A stretch of DNA of 46,957 nt from Selenomonas sp. oral taxon 126 (GTDB lineage Bacteria > Bacillota > Negativicutes > Selenomonadales > Selenomonadaceae): positions 2,270,953-2,317,909 of the forward strand of contig NZ_CP016201.1 of assembly GCF_001683335.1 (NCBI RefSeq). The letters are read 5' to 3'. This document shows positions 30,856 through 40,641 of the stretch, in pieces. Position numbers and translations under genes: made by a program. The notes under the pieces were generated by a model that did not search any database, was not told the DNA's origin, and worked only from the letters and a program-made list of their open reading frames with translations. Each line of letters opens with the position of its first letter. The stretch's first letter is position 1.

Positions 30856-30890
30856 TCACCTTTTAAGAGGTCCTGTGAGGCCTTAAGGGA
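30856..30890 (+). promoter_or_regulatory. PyrR-binding RNA hairpin (pyr attenuator)
   Basis: The loop GGTCCTGTGAGGCC, flanked by complementary CCTTTTAAG and CTTAAGGG, matches the PyrR-binding consensus (UCC-N-GNGAGG) of pyr operon leaders. When UMP is high, PyrR binds this hairpin and favours termination downstream. A terminator follows about 50 bases later, before pyrB. The 3' arm also contains the Shine-Dalgarno of a short leader ORF. Confidence 0.85.
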
Positions 30891-30897
30891 GTTTTCA

Positions 30898-30987
30898 ATG
30901 AAATATACTGTGCAGTCAGTCTATCCAATTTTAGAATGCAAAGCTTTCTTATGCCTTTCTTTGGGCATGGGAAAGCTTTTTTGTTGA
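30898..30987 (+). CDS. Possible pyr leader peptide (29 residues)
   Basis: AGGGAG (30885-30890) precedes an ATG with seven-base spacing. The ORF encodes a mostly hydrophobic 29-residue peptide (starts MKYTVQSVYPILEC, ends GKLFC) and stops at 30985-30987. Its coding region spans the whole terminator hairpin and T-run, and the stop lies just ahead of pyrB. This is the layout of the leader peptide of enterobacterial pyrBI. The peptide itself has no recognised domain. Whether it is translated is untested. Confidence 0.45.
   Translation: MKYTVQSVYPILECKAFLCLSLGMGKLFC
30939..30982 (+). terminator. pyr operon attenuator terminator
   Basis: AAAGCTTTC (30940-30948) pairs with GGAAAGCTTT (30970-30979). 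An inner ATGCC/GGCAT stem continues it, and six T residues follow. It lies between the PyrR hairpin and pyrB. Confidence 0.88.
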
Positions 30988-30999
30988 AAGGGGATGCAC

Positions 31000-31941
31000 A
31001 TGAGTCAGGAGTTATCACTCAAGGGTCGCGATGTTCTTGCGCTCGAGGATTTTTCGGCGGAGGAGATTCGTCTGATCCTGAACACGGCGCGCGAGATGAA
31101 GAACATCGTCGGCCGTGACATCAAGAAGGTGCCGGCGCTGAGGGGAAAGGCGATCGTCACGCTGTTCTACGAGCCGAGCACGCGCACGCGCACGTCGTTC
31201 GAGCTGGCGGGGAAGTATCTCGGCGCGGATGTCGTGAATATCACGGCGAGCTCGTCGAGCATTGTCAAGGGGGAGAGTCTGCGCGATACGCTCTACACGA
31301 TCGAGGCGATGGGCGTGGACGCAATCGTCATGCGGCACAAGGCGGAGGGCTCTGCCGCATATGCCGCCGACATCGTGTCTCCTGTGATTGTCAATGCGGG
31401 GGACGGCGCGCACGCACATCCGTCGCAGGGGCTGCTGAACCTCTATACGATCGAGGAGAACAAGGGGCGGCTCGCGGGGCTGAAGGTCGCCATTCTCGGC
31501 GATGTGCTGCACAGCCGTGTGGCGCGCTCGGACATTCAGGCGATGCGCAAGATGGGCATGGACGTGCACATTGCGGGGCCGCGCCCGCTCCTGCCGCGTT
31601 TCCTCCACGAGGAGGAGGGCATTACGATCCACGACCGCATTGAGGATGCCGTCGAGGGGGCGGATGTGGTCGAGGTGCTGCGCATCCAGCTTGAGCGCAT
31701 GAAGGGCGGGCTCTTCCCGTCGACACGCGAATATGCGCGCATCTACGGGCTGAACGACGAGCGTCTGGCACTGGCGGACAAGGACGCGCTCGTGCTGCAC
31801 CCGGGGCCGATGAACAAGGGCTGGGAAATCTCGGAGTCCGTCGCCTACGGTGTGCAGTCGCGCATACAGGAGGAAGTGAAAAACGGGGTCGCCATCCGCA
31901 TGGCGCTCTTCACATTGATTCTGATGGGAGGGAAGGCCTGA
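31000..31941 (+). CDS. pyrB: Aspartate carbamoyltransferase catalytic subunit
   Basis: This 313-residue enzyme condenses carbamoyl phosphate and aspartate to N-carbamoylaspartate, the first committed step of pyrimidine synthesis. The carbamoyl-phosphate loop FYEPSTRTRTSFE is present, as are SSSSIVKGES, the MRHKAEG and HAHPSQGLLN stretches and the C-terminal VLHPGPMNKGWE. AAAGGGG at 30987-30993 gives good spacing to the ATG at 31000. An ATG at 30994 abuts it and would add two residues. No regulatory subunit (pyrI) follows, as expected in Firmicutes, so control is through the PyrR attenuator. Its stop overlaps the pyrC ATG. Confidence 0.95.
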   Translation: MSQELSLKGRDVLALEDFSAEEIRLILNTAREMKNIVGRDIKKVPALRGKAIVTLFYEPSTRTRTSFELAGKYLGADVVNITASSSSIVKGESLRDTLYTIEAMGVDAIVMRHKAEGSAAYAADIVSPVIVNAGDGAHAHPSQGLLNLYTIEENKGRLAGLKVAILGDVLHSRVARSDIQAMRKMGMDVHIAGPRPLLPRFLHEEEGITIHDRIEDAVEGADVVEVLRIQLERMKGGLFPSTREYARIYGLNDERLALADKDALVLHPGPMNKGWEISESVAYGVQSRIQEEVKNGVAIRMALFTLILMGGKA

Positions 31942-33233
31942 TGGGGGCACTGCTGCTGAAAGGCGGTCGGCTGATCGATCCCGCCGCAAAGCGAAATGAA
32001 ATCTGTGACGTTCTCATCGAGGACGGTGTGATTCGCGCGGTCGGCGCAAATCTGAGCGCCGATGGGGCGGAGGTGTACGACGCGTCCGGCAAGGTTGTCA
32101 CGCCCGGACTCATCGATATGCACACGCATTTCCGTGAGCCGGGGCAGGAGGCGAAGGAGGACTTTGCCTCCGGATCACGCGCGGGTGCTGCGGGCGGCTA
32201 TACGACGATTGCGACGATGCCGAATACGCGCCCCGTGGTGGACGATGCGGCACTTGTCACGAGTCTCAAGAAGCGCGCGGAAGATGTCGCCGTCATCCAC
32301 ATCGAGATCATCGGTGCGGTGACGAAGAATCAGGAGGGCAAGGAGCTTGCGGAGCTCGGCGACATGGTCGAGGCGGGCGCGGTGGCGTTCTCCGACGACG
32401 GGCATTTCGACCCGTCGGCAAAGGTGCTGCTGAGTGCGTACGACTATCTCGTCCCGTTCGATAAGGCGATCATCAATCACGAGGAGGATCCCTCCCTCGT
32501 TGAGGACGGCGCGATGAACGAGGGGCACAGGAGCGCGATGCTCGGCATCAAGGGGCGTCCGATTGTGGCGGAGGATATTGCCGTCGCGCGCGACATCATG
32601 CTTGCCGAGTATGCGGGCGCGCACGTTCATGTCGCGCATATCAGCTCTGGGCGCGCTGTGCAGCTTGTGCGCGAGGCGAAGGCGCGCGGTGTGCGCGTCA
32701 CAACGGAGGTCACGCCGCATCATCTCACGATGACGGACGAGTGCGTTGACCCGCGCGACAGCTCGACGAAGGTCAACCCGCCGCTGCGCACGGCAAAGGA
32801 TGTCGAGGCGATGGTGGCGGGGCTGCTCGATGGCACAATCGACATGGTCGTCACGGATCACTCGCCGCATGCGCCCGAGGAGAAGGATCGCGAGTACATC
32901 TACGCGCCGAGCGGCTTCCCGGGGCTTGAGACGGCGCTCGGCGTCCTGCTGACCGATCTCGTGCACACGGGGAGGATTCCGATGGAGACGCTGATCGAGC
33001 GCATGACCTGCGCGCCCGCGCGCGTATTCAAGCTGAATGCGGGCACGCTCGCCGAGGGGGCGCCCGCCGATGTCACGGTCATTGATACGGAGCTCATTTG
33101 GACGGTCGATCCGAAGAATTTCTATACGCGCGGCAGACACTCCCCCTTTGCGGGGCGCGAGCTCAAGGGAAGGGCTGTGCTGACTGTTGTGGATGGGCAG
33201 ATTGTTATGAAGGACGGGGTCATTATCATATGA
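31941..33233 (+). CDS. pyrC: Dihydroorotase
   Basis: The 430-residue class I dihydroorotase closes N-carbamoylaspartate to dihydroorotate. Zinc-binding and catalytic motifs are visible: DMHTHFREPGQEAKEDF with the two metal His residues, the substrate-binding TMPNTRPV, INHEEDPSL, HVHVAHISSGRAV and the late metal Asp in VVTDHSPHAPEEK. The ATG overlaps the pyrB stop (TGATG) and the 3' end overlaps carA, which indicates tight translational coupling. Confidence 0.95.
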   Translation: MGALLLKGGRLIDPAAKRNEICDVLIEDGVIRAVGANLSADGAEVYDASGKVVTPGLIDMHTHFREPGQEAKEDFASGSRAGAAGGYTTIATMPNTRPVVDDAALVTSLKKRAEDVAVIHIEIIGAVTKNQEGKELAELGDMVEAGAVAFSDDGHFDPSAKVLLSAYDYLVPFDKAIINHEEDPSLVEDGAMNEGHRSAMLGIKGRPIVAEDIAVARDIMLAEYAGAHVHVAHISSGRAVQLVREAKARGVRVTTEVTPHHLTMTDECVDPRDSSTKVNPPLRTAKDVEAMVAGLLDGTIDMVVTDHSPHAPEEKDREYIYAPSGFPGLETALGVLLTDLVHTGRIPMETLIERMTCAPARVFKLNAGTLAEGAPADVTVIDTELIWTVDPKNFYTRGRHSPFAGRELKGRAVLTVVDGQIVMKDGVIII

Positions 33234-34303
33234 AAGGAAAATTGATTCTGGAGGACGGTTCGGTCTATACGGGCGAACTGCTCGACAGCGAAACACATGC
33301 GGTCGGTGAGGTGGTATTCACCACGACGATGACGGGCTATCAGGAGAGTCTGACCGATCCCTCGTTCTGCGGGCAGATCCTCACGATGACCTACCCGCTC
33401 ATCGGGAACTACGGCGCGGCTGAGAAATTCATGCAGTCCCGCCGCTCGTTTGTACGCGGCTTTGTCATCGGGGAGCTCTGCGACGCGCCGAATAACTGGC
33501 AGGCGGAGGAAAGCCTGACGGACTTTCTGCGGGAAAACAATATTCCGTGCATTTACCATGTTGATACAAGGGCTGTGACACGTCATATCCGCTCTGCAGG
33601 CGCGATGAAGGGCGTGATTGTTCCCGCGAATATGTCGGAGTCCGAGATTGCAGCGCTGCAGGGAGAGGAATTGCCGCGCAATGTCGTGGAGATTGTCACG
33701 ACGCCCGAGGTCTATACGCTCGAGACGGAGATGCCCAATGCGCCGCATATTGTCGCAATGGATTTTGGCGTCAAGCGCAGCATCCTCCGGAATATCAACC
33801 GCATCGGGGCAAAGGTGACGGTTGTGCCCGCGCATACGAGCGCCGAGGAGGTGCTTGCGCTGAATCCCGACGGTGTCTTTCTCTCGAACGGCCCCGGCGA
33901 TCCGACGGATGTGCCCGAGATCGTGGAGGAGGTGCGCAAACTCGCGGGCAGGAAGCCGATCTTCGGCATCTGCCTCGGGCATCAGCTGCTCGCGCTCGCG
34001 TTTGGTGCAAAGACCTACAAGATGAAGTTCGGACATCGCGGCGGCAATCAGCCCGTCAAGAATCTGAAGATGGGCAAGGTACACATCTCCGCGCAGAACC
34101 ACGGCTACGCCGTCGATCCCGACTCTCTTGCGGGAACGCCGCTCGTCGTGACGCATACGAATGTGAACGACGATACCATCGAGGGGCTGCGCCACACAGA
34201 GCTGCCGATCTTCTCGGTGCAGTATCATCCCGAGGCTGCGCCGGGGCCTGACGACAATATGTATCTCTTTGATGAGTTCTGGAATCTGATGAAGGGGGAG
34301 TGA
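33230..34303 (+). CDS. carA: Carbamoyl-phosphate synthase small subunit (glutaminase)
   Basis: The 357-residue glutamine amidotransferase releases ammonia from glutamine for the large subunit. An N-terminal domain of about 165 residues starts KLILEDGSVYTGELLDSE and includes GYQESLTDPSFCGQI. The class I amidotransferase domain has the nucleophile Cys248 in FGICLGHQLLALAFG and the His/Glu pair in VQYHPEAAPGPDD. The start ATG shares ATGA with the pyrC stop. Placement inside the pyr operon suggests this copy is dedicated to pyrimidines. Confidence 0.95.
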   Translation: MKGKLILEDGSVYTGELLDSETHAVGEVVFTTTMTGYQESLTDPSFCGQILTMTYPLIGNYGAAEKFMQSRRSFVRGFVIGELCDAPNNWQAEESLTDFLRENNIPCIYHVDTRAVTRHIRSAGAMKGVIVPANMSESEIAALQGEELPRNVVEIVTTPEVYTLETEMPNAPHIVAMDFGVKRSILRNINRIGAKVTVVPAHTSAEEVLALNPDGVFLSNGPGDPTDVPEIVEEVRKLAGRKPIFGICLGHQLLALAFGAKTYKMKFGHRGGNQPVKNLKMGKVHISAQNHGYAVDPDSLAGTPLVVTHTNVNDDTIEGLRHTELPIFSVQYHPEAAPGPDDNMYLFDEFWNLMKGE

Positions 34304-34306
34304 CGT

Positions 34307-37300
34307 ATGCCGCGCAAGGAAAATCTAAAGAAGGTCATGGTCATCGGCTCCGGCCCCATCATCATCGGTCAGGCGGCGGAGTTTGACTACGCCGGTTCGC
34401 AGGCGTGCCGCGCGCTGAAGGAGGACGGTCTGGAGGTCGTGCTCGTCAACAGCAACCCTGCGACCATCATGACGGACACGAATATCGCTGACCGCGTCTA
34501 CATCGAGCCACTGACGGTGGACTTCCTGGAGGAGATCATCTCCAAGGAGAAACCGGACGGGCTGCTCGCAACGCTCGGCGGACAGGCGGGGCTGAACCTC
34601 GCCGTGCAGCTTGCCGAGAAGGGCATTCTGGCGCAGCATGGCGTGGAGCTCCTCGGAACGTCGCTCGAGGCGATTGAAAAGGCGGAGGATCGCGAGCGGT
34701 TCAAGGAGACGATGGAAAAGCTCGGCGAGCCGATCCCCGAGAGTACGATTGTCGAGGATGTTCATGCGGCTGTCGCATTTGCAAACGAGATTGGATATCC
34801 TGTCATTGTACGCCCTGCGTATACGATGGGTGGCACGGGCGGCGGCATTGCGGAGAATGAGGAAGAGCTCATCGCAACCGTCATCAAGGGTCTGAACTAC
34901 TCGATGATCGGTCAGGTGCTCATCGAACGCAGCGTTGCCGGATGGAAGGAAATCGAGTTCGAGGTCATTCGCGATGGCAACGACAACTGCATCACTGTTT
35001 GCAGTATGGAGAACTTCGACCCTGTCGGTGTCCATACGGGAGACAGCATTGTTGTTGCTCCTGCACAGACGCTCACGGATCACGAGTATCAGATGCTGCG
35101 CAGCGCGAGCCTCCGCATCATCCGCGAACTGGGCATCGAGGGCGGCTGCAACGCGCAGTATGCACTCGATACGAAGAGCAACAGATACTACGTGATCGAG
35201 GTCAATCCGCGCGTCAGCCGCTCCTCGGCGCTTGCCTCAAAGGCGACGGGCTATCCGATTGCAAAGGTGTCCTCGAAGATTGCAATCGGCTACACGCTCG
35301 ACGAGATTGTCAACTCCGTGACGAAGAAGACAAAGGCGTGCTTTGAGCCGACAATCGACTACTGCGTTGTGAAGTTCCCACGCTGGCCGTTCGATAAATT
35401 TATCTACGCCGACCATACGCTCGGCACACAGATGAAGGCGACGGGCGAGGTCATGTCCATCGACCGCAGCTTCGAGGGAGCGATCCTCAAGGCGGTGCGC
35501 TCACTCGAGATCGGCGTGAACCGCCTCCATATGGAGCGCTTTGCGGACTGGGATGACGAGCGGATCGAAAAGCAGCTCTCCGCTGTGAACGACGAGCGCA
35601 TCTTCGTCATTGCCGAGGCTCTGCGGCGCGGGAAGCTCAGCGTCGATGAGATCTCAGACATTACGAAGGTGGACAAGTGGTTCATCCACAAGATCAAACA
35701 TATCACGGATGTGGAGAACGAGCTCGCCGCATCGCCGCTCACGCCGAAGCTGCTCGCAGCGGCGAAGTGGGTGGGGCTTGCGGACGCCTCCATCGCTGAG
35801 CTGACGCATAAGACGCGCGACGAGATCCGCACGATGCGCCGTACGCACAATATCCTGCCGTGCTACAAGATGGTCGATACCTGTGCGGCGGAGTTCGAGG
35901 CGATGACGCCGTACTATTACTCCACGTTTCGCGGCAGTGAGGACGAGGTCGCTGTCTCCAACCGCAAGAAGGTGATTGTGCTCGGCTCGGGCCCCATCCG
36001 CATCGGGCAGGGCGTCGAGTTCGACTACTGCTCCGTGCACTCCGTATGGGCGCTGCGTGAGATGGGGATCGAGGCGATCATCATCAACAACAATCCGGAG
36101 ACGGTCAGCACGGATTTTGACATCTCCGACCGCCTCTACTTCGAGCCGCTGACGGTGGAGGATGTGCTGAACATCGTGGACAAGGAGAAGCCGGACGGCG
36201 TCATTGTCCAGTTCGGCGGGCAGACTGCGATCAACCTCGCGGCGGAACTCGAGCGCGCAGGGCTGCGCGTCTATGGCACGTCCGTCAACGACATCGACCG
36301 CTCCGAGGATCGCGAGCGATTCGACGAGGTGCTGACGCAGACGGGCATCTCGCGTCCCGTTGGGCTGAGCGTGACGAATCTCGAGGATGCCATCGCAGGG
36401 GCGGAGCGCATCGGCTACCCCGTGATGGTGCGCCCCTCGTACGTCCTCGGCGGGCGCGCGATGGAGATCGTCTACAACGAGGAGGAACTGCGCGACTATA
36501 TGAGCCGCGCGGTCAAGGTGACGCCGGATCACCCCGTGCTCGTTGACCGCTATATGCAGGGCACAGAGGTCGAGGTCGATGCGATTTCCGATGGGGTGGA
36601 TGTCGTTATCCCGGGCATTATGGAGCATATCGAACGCGCCGGCATTCACTCGGGGGACAGTATTGCGGTCTATCCGCCGCAGACCCTCCCCGCGCGCGTG
36701 ATCTACACGATCATCGACTACACGAAGCGCCTTGCTGTCGCCCTTCATGTGAAGGGGCTGCTCAACATCCAATTCGTCGTTGCGCGCAATGAGGTCTTCA
36801 TCATCGAGGTCAACCCGCGTTCGAGCCGCACGGTGCCATTCCTCTCGAAGATTACGAACGTCAATATGGTGGGCGTTGCAACGCAGGTCGCCATGGGGGC
36901 GACGCTGAAGGAACTCGGCTTCCACTCCGGGCTGATTCCGCCGCGTCCCTATGTTGCGGTCAAGGCACCCGTCTTCTCGTTTGCAAAGATGACGGATGTC
37001 GACATCTCCCTCGGGCCTGAGATGAAGTCGACGGGTGAGGTCATGGGCCTCGACTATCACTACGCGCGCGCCCTCTACAAGGCAATCGTCGGCTCGGGGC
37101 TCAACATTCCGACGAAGGGGTGCCTCCTCTTCACCGTTGCAAACAAGGATAAGGAAGAGCTCAAGCAGCTGGCAAAGGCGTTCTCCGAGTTCAACTTCGA
37201 CATCGTGGCGACGGAGGGAACGGCAAAGGCGATTGCCTCGCTCGGCATTGATGTGGAGGTCGTCGGCAAGGTGCATGAGCGCAGCTCGGACATCATCGAG

Positions 37301-37534
37301 ATGATTAAGAGCGGCAAGATCAATATGGTCATCAATACACTGACGCAGGGCAAGCACTCCGCGCGCGACGGCTTCAAGATCCGCCGCGCCACGGTGGAGC
37401 ACGGCATTGCCTGCCTCACCTCGCTCGATACGGCGTGGGAGGTGCTGCGTGTGCTCGAGTTCATGCGGAATCGCCGCCTCGTCTATGCATTGGCGATACA
37501 GGACTATGTCGGCGGAGGGGATGACCTTGCCTAA
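34307..37534 (+). CDS. carB: Carbamoyl-phosphate synthase large subunit
   Basis: The 1075-residue synthase makes carbamoyl phosphate from bicarbonate, ammonia and two ATP. It has the usual duplicated layout: a first ATP-grasp half beginning [20 protein letters not shown], an oligomerisation domain, and a second half beginning [20 protein letters not shown]. The C-terminal MGS-like domain (from about 930, [16 protein letters not shown]) binds allosteric nucleotides. Length is normal for the family. It starts three bases after the carA stop. Confidence 0.96.
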   Translation: MPRKENLKKVMVIGSGPIIIGQAAEFDYAGSQACRALKEDGLEVVLVNSNPATIMTDTNIADRVYIEPLTVDFLEEIISKEKPDGLLATLGGQAGLNLAVQLAEKGILAQHGVELLGTSLEAIEKAEDRERFKETMEKLGEPIPESTIVEDVHAAVAFANEIGYPVIVRPAYTMGGTGGGIAENEEELIATVIKGLNYSMIGQVLIERSVAGWKEIEFEVIRDGNDNCITVCSMENFDPVGVHTGDSIVVAPAQTLTDHEYQMLRSASLRIIRELGIEGGCNAQYALDTKSNRYYVIEVNPRVSRSSALASKATGYPIAKVSSKIAIGYTLDEIVNSVTKKTKACFEPTIDYCVVKFPRWPFDKFIYADHTLGTQMKATGEVMSIDRSFEGAILKAVRSLEIGVNRLHMERFADWDDERIEKQLSAVNDERIFVIAEALRRGKLSVDEISDITKVDKWFIHKIKHITDVENELAASPLTPKLLAAAKWVGLADASIAELTHKTRDEIRTMRRTHNILPCYKMVDTCAAEFEAMTPYYYSTFRGSEDEVAVSNRKKVIVLGSGPIRIGQGVEFDYCSVHSVWALREMGIEAIIINNNPETVSTDFDISDRLYFEPLTVEDVLNIVDKEKPDGVIVQFGGQTAINLAAELERAGLRVYGTSVNDIDRSEDRERFDEVLTQTGISRPVGLSVTNLEDAIAGAERIGYPVMVRPSYVLGGRAMEIVYNEEELRDYMSRAVKVTPDHPVLVDRYMQGTEVEVDAISDGVDVVIPGIMEHIERAGIHSGDSIAVYPPQTLPARVIYTIIDYTKRLAVALHVKGLLNIQFVVARNEVFIIEVNPRSSRTVPFLSKITNVNMVGVATQVAMGATLKELGFHSGLIPPRPYVAVKAPVFSFAKMTDVDISLGPEMKSTGEVMGLDYHYARALYKAIVGSGLNIPTKGCLLFTVANKDKEELKQLAKAFSEFNFDIVATEGTAKAIASLGIDVEVVGKVHERSSDIIEMIKSGKINMVINTLTQGKHSARDGFKIRRATVEHGIACLTSLDTAWEVLRVLEFMRNRRLVYALAIQDYVGGGDDLA

Positions 37535-38288
37535 GGTAATCGAGGAGGTACGCATCCTTTCGCATGAAGCACCGATTGCAGGGGTCGATATTCTGACGCT
37601 CGACTCACCCGTGATCGCACGAACTTCCCTGCCGGGGCAGTTCGTGCAGGTCTCCGTGCCCCTGCGCGGCGGATATCTGCGCCGCCCGCTCGGCATCGCA
37701 GAGGTCTCGCGCGCGGAGGGCTGGATTCGCCTCATCTACCGACAGGTGGGCAGCGGCACGGAGGCGCTGGCGGGCACGGAGGCGGGCGGCTCCGTCTCCG
37801 TACTCGGCCCTCTGGGACGCGGCTTTACGACCGAGCTGCGGCATCCGTTGCTCGTCGGCGGCGGCATGGGGCTCACGCCGCTCCTCTTCTTTGCGGCGGA
37901 GCATCCGAATGTCTCCGTTCTGATGGGCGGGCGCACAAAGGAAGAACTTTTCTGGGAGGAGATCTACCGTCCTCATGTGCGCGAATGCTTTGTCACGACG
38001 GATGACGGTTCGTATGGCACGCAGGGCTTTGTGACGACACTCCTGCCGGATCTGCTGCGGGATGGGGACTATGACGGCGTTGCCGTCTGCGGCCCGCCCG
38101 TGATGATGGAACGCGTTGCCGCGATTGCGGCGGAGCATGGCGTTCCCTGCGAGGTATCGCTCGAAAAGCGCATGGCGTGCGGTCTCGGCGCGTGCCTGTC
38201 CTGCGCTGTGGACACGCGCAGCGGACGGCGCAAGGTCTGCAAGGACGGTCCCGTCTTTCCTGCGGGGGAGGTGTACTATGCCTCATAA
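37527..38288 (+). CDS. pyrK: Dihydroorotate dehydrogenase B electron-transfer subunit
   Basis: The roughly 253-residue flavoprotein carries electrons from the PyrD FMN to NAD+. FAD-binding blocks are [12 protein letters not shown] and the [13 protein letters not shown] turn. The NAD region contains [20 protein letters not shown]-terminal [2Fe-2S] cluster is formed by the cysteines in [13 protein letters not shown] plus the later Cys in VCKDG. The TTG at 37527 lies eight bases from GGAGG at 37514-37518. An ATG at 37521 is in frame but only two bases from it. The start overlaps the carB stop, and pyrD overlaps its end. Confidence 0.92.
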   Translation: MPKVIEEVRILSHEAPIAGVDILTLDSPVIARTSLPGQFVQVSVPLRGGYLRRPLGIAEVSRAEGWIRLIYRQVGSGTEALAGTEAGGSVSVLGPLGRGFTTELRHPLLVGGGMGLTPLLFFAAEHPNVSVLMGGRTKEELFWEEIYRPHVRECFVTTDDGSYGTQGFVTTLLPDLLRDGDYDGVAVCGPPVMMERVAAIAAEHGVPCEVSLEKRMACGLGACLSCAVDTRSGRRKVCKDGPVFPAGEVYYAS

Positions 38289-39219
38289 TGCACAGAGCCG
38301 TCCCTATGACGAACTTCTGCGCACGAATATCGCGGGGATCGACATGCGGACGCCCGTCCTCACGGCGTCGGGCACGTTCGGCTTTGGTGAGGAGTTCGCG
38401 GACTTCGTCGATCTCGCGCGCCTCGGCGGCGTTATGGTGAAGGGGACGACACTAGCCCCACGACGTGGTAACGACGGCGTACGCATTGCGGAGACGCCGC
38501 AGGGTATGCTGAACTGCATCGGGCTCGAAAATCCGGGCGTCGATGTCTTCCTGACGGAGATTCTGCCGCGCATTCAGCACTATGAGATGAACGTCATCGT
38601 CAACATCTCGGGCAGCTCGGTCGAGGACTATGCGGCGCTCGCCGCGCGTCTCAACGTCGCGGGTGTTGCTGCACTCGAGATCAATATTTCCTGCCCGAAT
38701 GTCAGGGAGGGCGGCATTGTCTTCGGCACCGACCCTCATGCAGCCGCAGAGGTGGTGCGTGCGGTCAAAGGGGCGTCCGAAAAGCCGGTGATTGCAAAAC
38801 TCTCGCCGAATGTCACGAGCATTACGGAGATGGCGCTTGCCGTCGAGGAGGCGGGGGCGGATATCATTTCGCTCATCAACACACTCATCGGGATGCAGAT
38901 CGATATCGAACGTCGGTGTCCCGTGCTCGGCAACCGCACGGGCGGTCTCTCCGGGCCTGCCGTGAAGCCCGTCGCCGTGCGCATGGTCTGGGATGTGGCG
39001 CATGTCGTTCACCTGCCCGTCATCGGGATGGGCGGCATTTCCTCGTGGCAGGATGCCGTCGAGTTCTTCCTCGCGGGCGCGTCTGCCGTGGCGGTTGGGA
39101 CGGCGAACTTTATCGACCCGGCCGTTACAATGAAGATCTGCGACGGTTTGGGGCGCTATCTGCATGAGAATCAGATGTCCAACATACGTGAGATTGTTGG
39201 AGCGGCATGGAATGAGTAA
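38278..39219 (+). CDS. pyrD: Dihydroorotate dehydrogenase B, catalytic subunit
   Basis: This 313-residue class 1B enzyme oxidises dihydroorotate to orotate using FMN and passes electrons to PyrK. Family motifs are [39 protein letters not shown], whose catalytic Cys is typical of class 1, and the FMN phosphate site [14 protein letters not shown]. The ATG at 38278 follows GGGGGAGG and lies inside the pyrK end. It is the last pyr gene here: pyrF and pyrE must be elsewhere. I see no strong terminator before the rnpB promoter, only a weak C/G-rich hairpin near 39277-39302. Confidence 0.95.
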   Translation: MPHNAQSRPYDELLRTNIAGIDMRTPVLTASGTFGFGEEFADFVDLARLGGVMVKGTTLAPRRGNDGVRIAETPQGMLNCIGLENPGVDVFLTEILPRIQHYEMNVIVNISGSSVEDYAALAARLNVAGVAALEINISCPNVREGGIVFGTDPHAAAEVVRAVKGASEKPVIAKLSPNVTSITEMALAVEEAGADIISLINTLIGMQIDIERRCPVLGNRTGGLSGPAVKPVAVRMVWDVAHVVHLPVIGMGGISSWQDAVEFFLAGASAVAVGTANFIDPAVTMKICDGLGRYLHENQMSNIREIVGAAWNE

Positions 39220-39306
39220 TTTTTATGAAAGAATTTCTCAGTAAAAGGGATTCCCTGTTCGTATCGTTGGCGCTCATCCCATATCCCACAAGGGTTAGGG
39301 GGACTT

Positions 39307-39336
39307 TTGACACCTGAGCCCCATATGTGGTATAAT
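39307..39336 (+). promoter_or_regulatory. Promoter of the RNase P RNA gene
   Basis: A perfect TTGACA (39307-39312), 18 bases, then a perfect TATAAT (39331-39336). The start near 39343 agrees with the 5' end of the P1 helix. Confidence 0.9.
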
Positions 39337-39343
39337 CTTGCCG

Positions 39344-39705
39344 TTGGTTTGAGAAACCGAGACAATCGCGTCTGTCTCGACAGGCGAGGAAAGTCCGAGC
39401 TCCACAGGGCAGTGTGCCGGATAACGTCCGGCGAGGGTGACCTCAGGGACAGTGCCATAGAAATTTAGACCGCCGATCTGATCGGTAAGGGTGGAAAGGT
39501 GCGGTAAGAGCGCACCAGCGGTCGGGTGACCGGCCGGCTTGGGTAAACCCCACATGGAGCAAGACCAAATAGGGAAGGGGTAAGGCGGCCCGTCGACCTT
39601 CCGGGTAGTGTCGCTAGAGGCGTTCGGCAACGGGCGTCCCAGATAAATGATTGTCGCCGCCCGTGTGGCGGAACAGAACTCGGCTTATTGGTTTCTCACA
39701 GCCAA
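39344..39705 (+). ncRNA. rnpB: RNase P RNA (bacterial type A)
   Basis: The RNA component of RNase P, which trims the 5' ends of tRNA precursors. The universal core is present: GAGGAAAGTCCGAGCTC at the 5' side (P3/P4 region), GGTAAGGGTGGAAAGGTGCGG, GCAAGACCAAATAGGG, and the 3' core ACAGAACTCGGCTTAT. The ends pair as helix P1 (TTGG..GAGAAACC with GGTTTCTC..CCAA), which fixes both boundaries to within a few bases. The length of about 362 bases is normal. Confidence 0.95.
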
Positions 39706-39768
39706 TGTTTAAGGAAGACTTTTAATATGCACGGGCGCCCCCGTGTGTCGGTGGAAGGAAGTGTTTGC

Positions 39769-40431
39769 TTGCGAAAGAAAATCAAGATTCTCGCGTTATC
39801 CGCAATGCTTCTCTGCTCCGCAGCTGTTGCGAGTGCAGAGTCATTCCAGCTTGGTGATCAGGGAACTGATGTAGCTGAGATCCAGGGACAGTTGTCCAGC
39901 TTCGGTTATGACGTTGTTGCAGATGGAGACTTCGGTCCTGCAACGGCAGAGGCTGTGAAGGAATTCCAAGCGGCACAGGGACTCGATGTCGATGGGATGG
40001 TTGGTGCTTCCACATATAAGGCACTTCTTGGGAAATCCATGCCGCAGGTCAGCCGCGGTTCGAACTACATCGTCCGGCGTGTGATCTCGGACTCGATGCA
40101 GTACCTCGGGGTTCCATATTCCTTTGGCGGCACGTCGCCCGCAGGATTTGACTGTTCCGGCTTTGTGCGCTATGTCTTTGCCAATGCGGGCATCTATCTC
40201 CCGCGCACGGCAGACGCACAATACGATGTCGGCTATCCCGTCTCCTCGTCGGAGATGGTGCCCGGCGATCTCGTATTCTTCTCGACGTATGAGTACGGTC
40301 CGTCGCATGTCGGCATCTATCTCGGCGACGGCAATTTCATCAATGCCTCGTCGAGCCGTGGCGTTGCAATCGACAATCTGCACGGCGGCTACTGGGGTGC
40401 GTGCTACATCGGAGCGCGCCGCATTATGTGA
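39769..40431 (+). CDS. NlpC/P60 cell-wall endopeptidase with peptidoglycan-binding domain
   Basis: The 220-residue exported hydrolase has a signal peptide ending AAVASA, then a PG_binding_1 domain (GDQGTDVAEIQGQLSSFGYD, FGPATAEAVKEFQAAQGL). The NlpC/P60 domain has catalytic Cys129 in GFDCSGFVRY and His180 in GPSHVGIYLGDG. Such enzymes cut the gamma-D-Glu to diamino-acid bond in peptidoglycan stems. I prefer the TTG at 39769 after GGAAGGAAG because it gives a compact signal peptide (MRKKIKILALSAML). An ATG at 39727, nine bases after AAGGAAG, would add 14 residues and remains possible. It begins just past rnpB and may be co-transcribed with it. Confidence 0.85.
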   Translation: MRKKIKILALSAMLLCSAAVASAESFQLGDQGTDVAEIQGQLSSFGYDVVADGDFGPATAEAVKEFQAAQGLDVDGMVGASTYKALLGKSMPQVSRGSNYIVRRVISDSMQYLGVPYSFGGTSPAGFDCSGFVRYVFANAGIYLPRTADAQYDVGYPVSSSEMVPGDLVFFSTYEYGPSHVGIYLGDGNFINASSSRGVAIDNLHGGYWGACYIGARRIM

Positions 40432-40446
40432 TATGCAGAATCTGGG

Positions 40447-40469
40447 GAGGGGCATAGCCCCTCTTTTTT
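40447..40469 (+). terminator. Terminator of the NlpC/P60 gene
   Basis: GAGGGGC pairs with GCCCCTC around a three-base loop and is followed by six T residues. Confidence 0.9.
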
Positions 40470-40484
40470 CGTAGGAGAAAAAGA

Positions 40485-40562
40485 ATGTCCGATCTCTTCC
40501 TTTGCCTTCTTGTTTTCCTCATGCTATACTATGTATTTGGTGATGAGCTGTTCCCGCGATGA
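40485..40562 (+). CDS. Possible 25-residue membrane microprotein
   Basis: AGGAG lies 10 bases or fewer before an ATG that opens 25 codons. The product begins MSDLFLCLLVFLMLYYVF and ends GDELFPR, i.e. one transmembrane helix with a short charged tail. It lies between the NlpC/P60 terminator and dprA with no other gene around it. I see no convincing promoter of its own. It may be real or chance. Confidence 0.4.
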   Translation: MSDLFLCLLVFLMLYYVFGDELFPR

Positions 40563-40641
40563 ACTTTCTACATTAAATGGAAAATTATTCCTGTCGGTTG
40601 CATTATTGTATAATTTTATGTAATATGGGGAGCGTACCGTC

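Noticed and set aside
34307-37534. Possible frameshift or fusion because of the two similar halves
   Set aside because: Duplication of the ATP-grasp halves is normal in carbamoyl-phosphate synthase large subunits, and the length is standard.
35654-37735. 693-codon - strand frame opposite carB
   Set aside because: carB is unmistakable on the + strand, and the antisense frame has no recognisable motif.
39277-39306. Terminator of the pyr operon before rnpB
   Set aside because: CCC and GGG runs could pair, but the stem is broken and the short T-run belongs to the rnpB -35 region, so I do not list it as a terminator.
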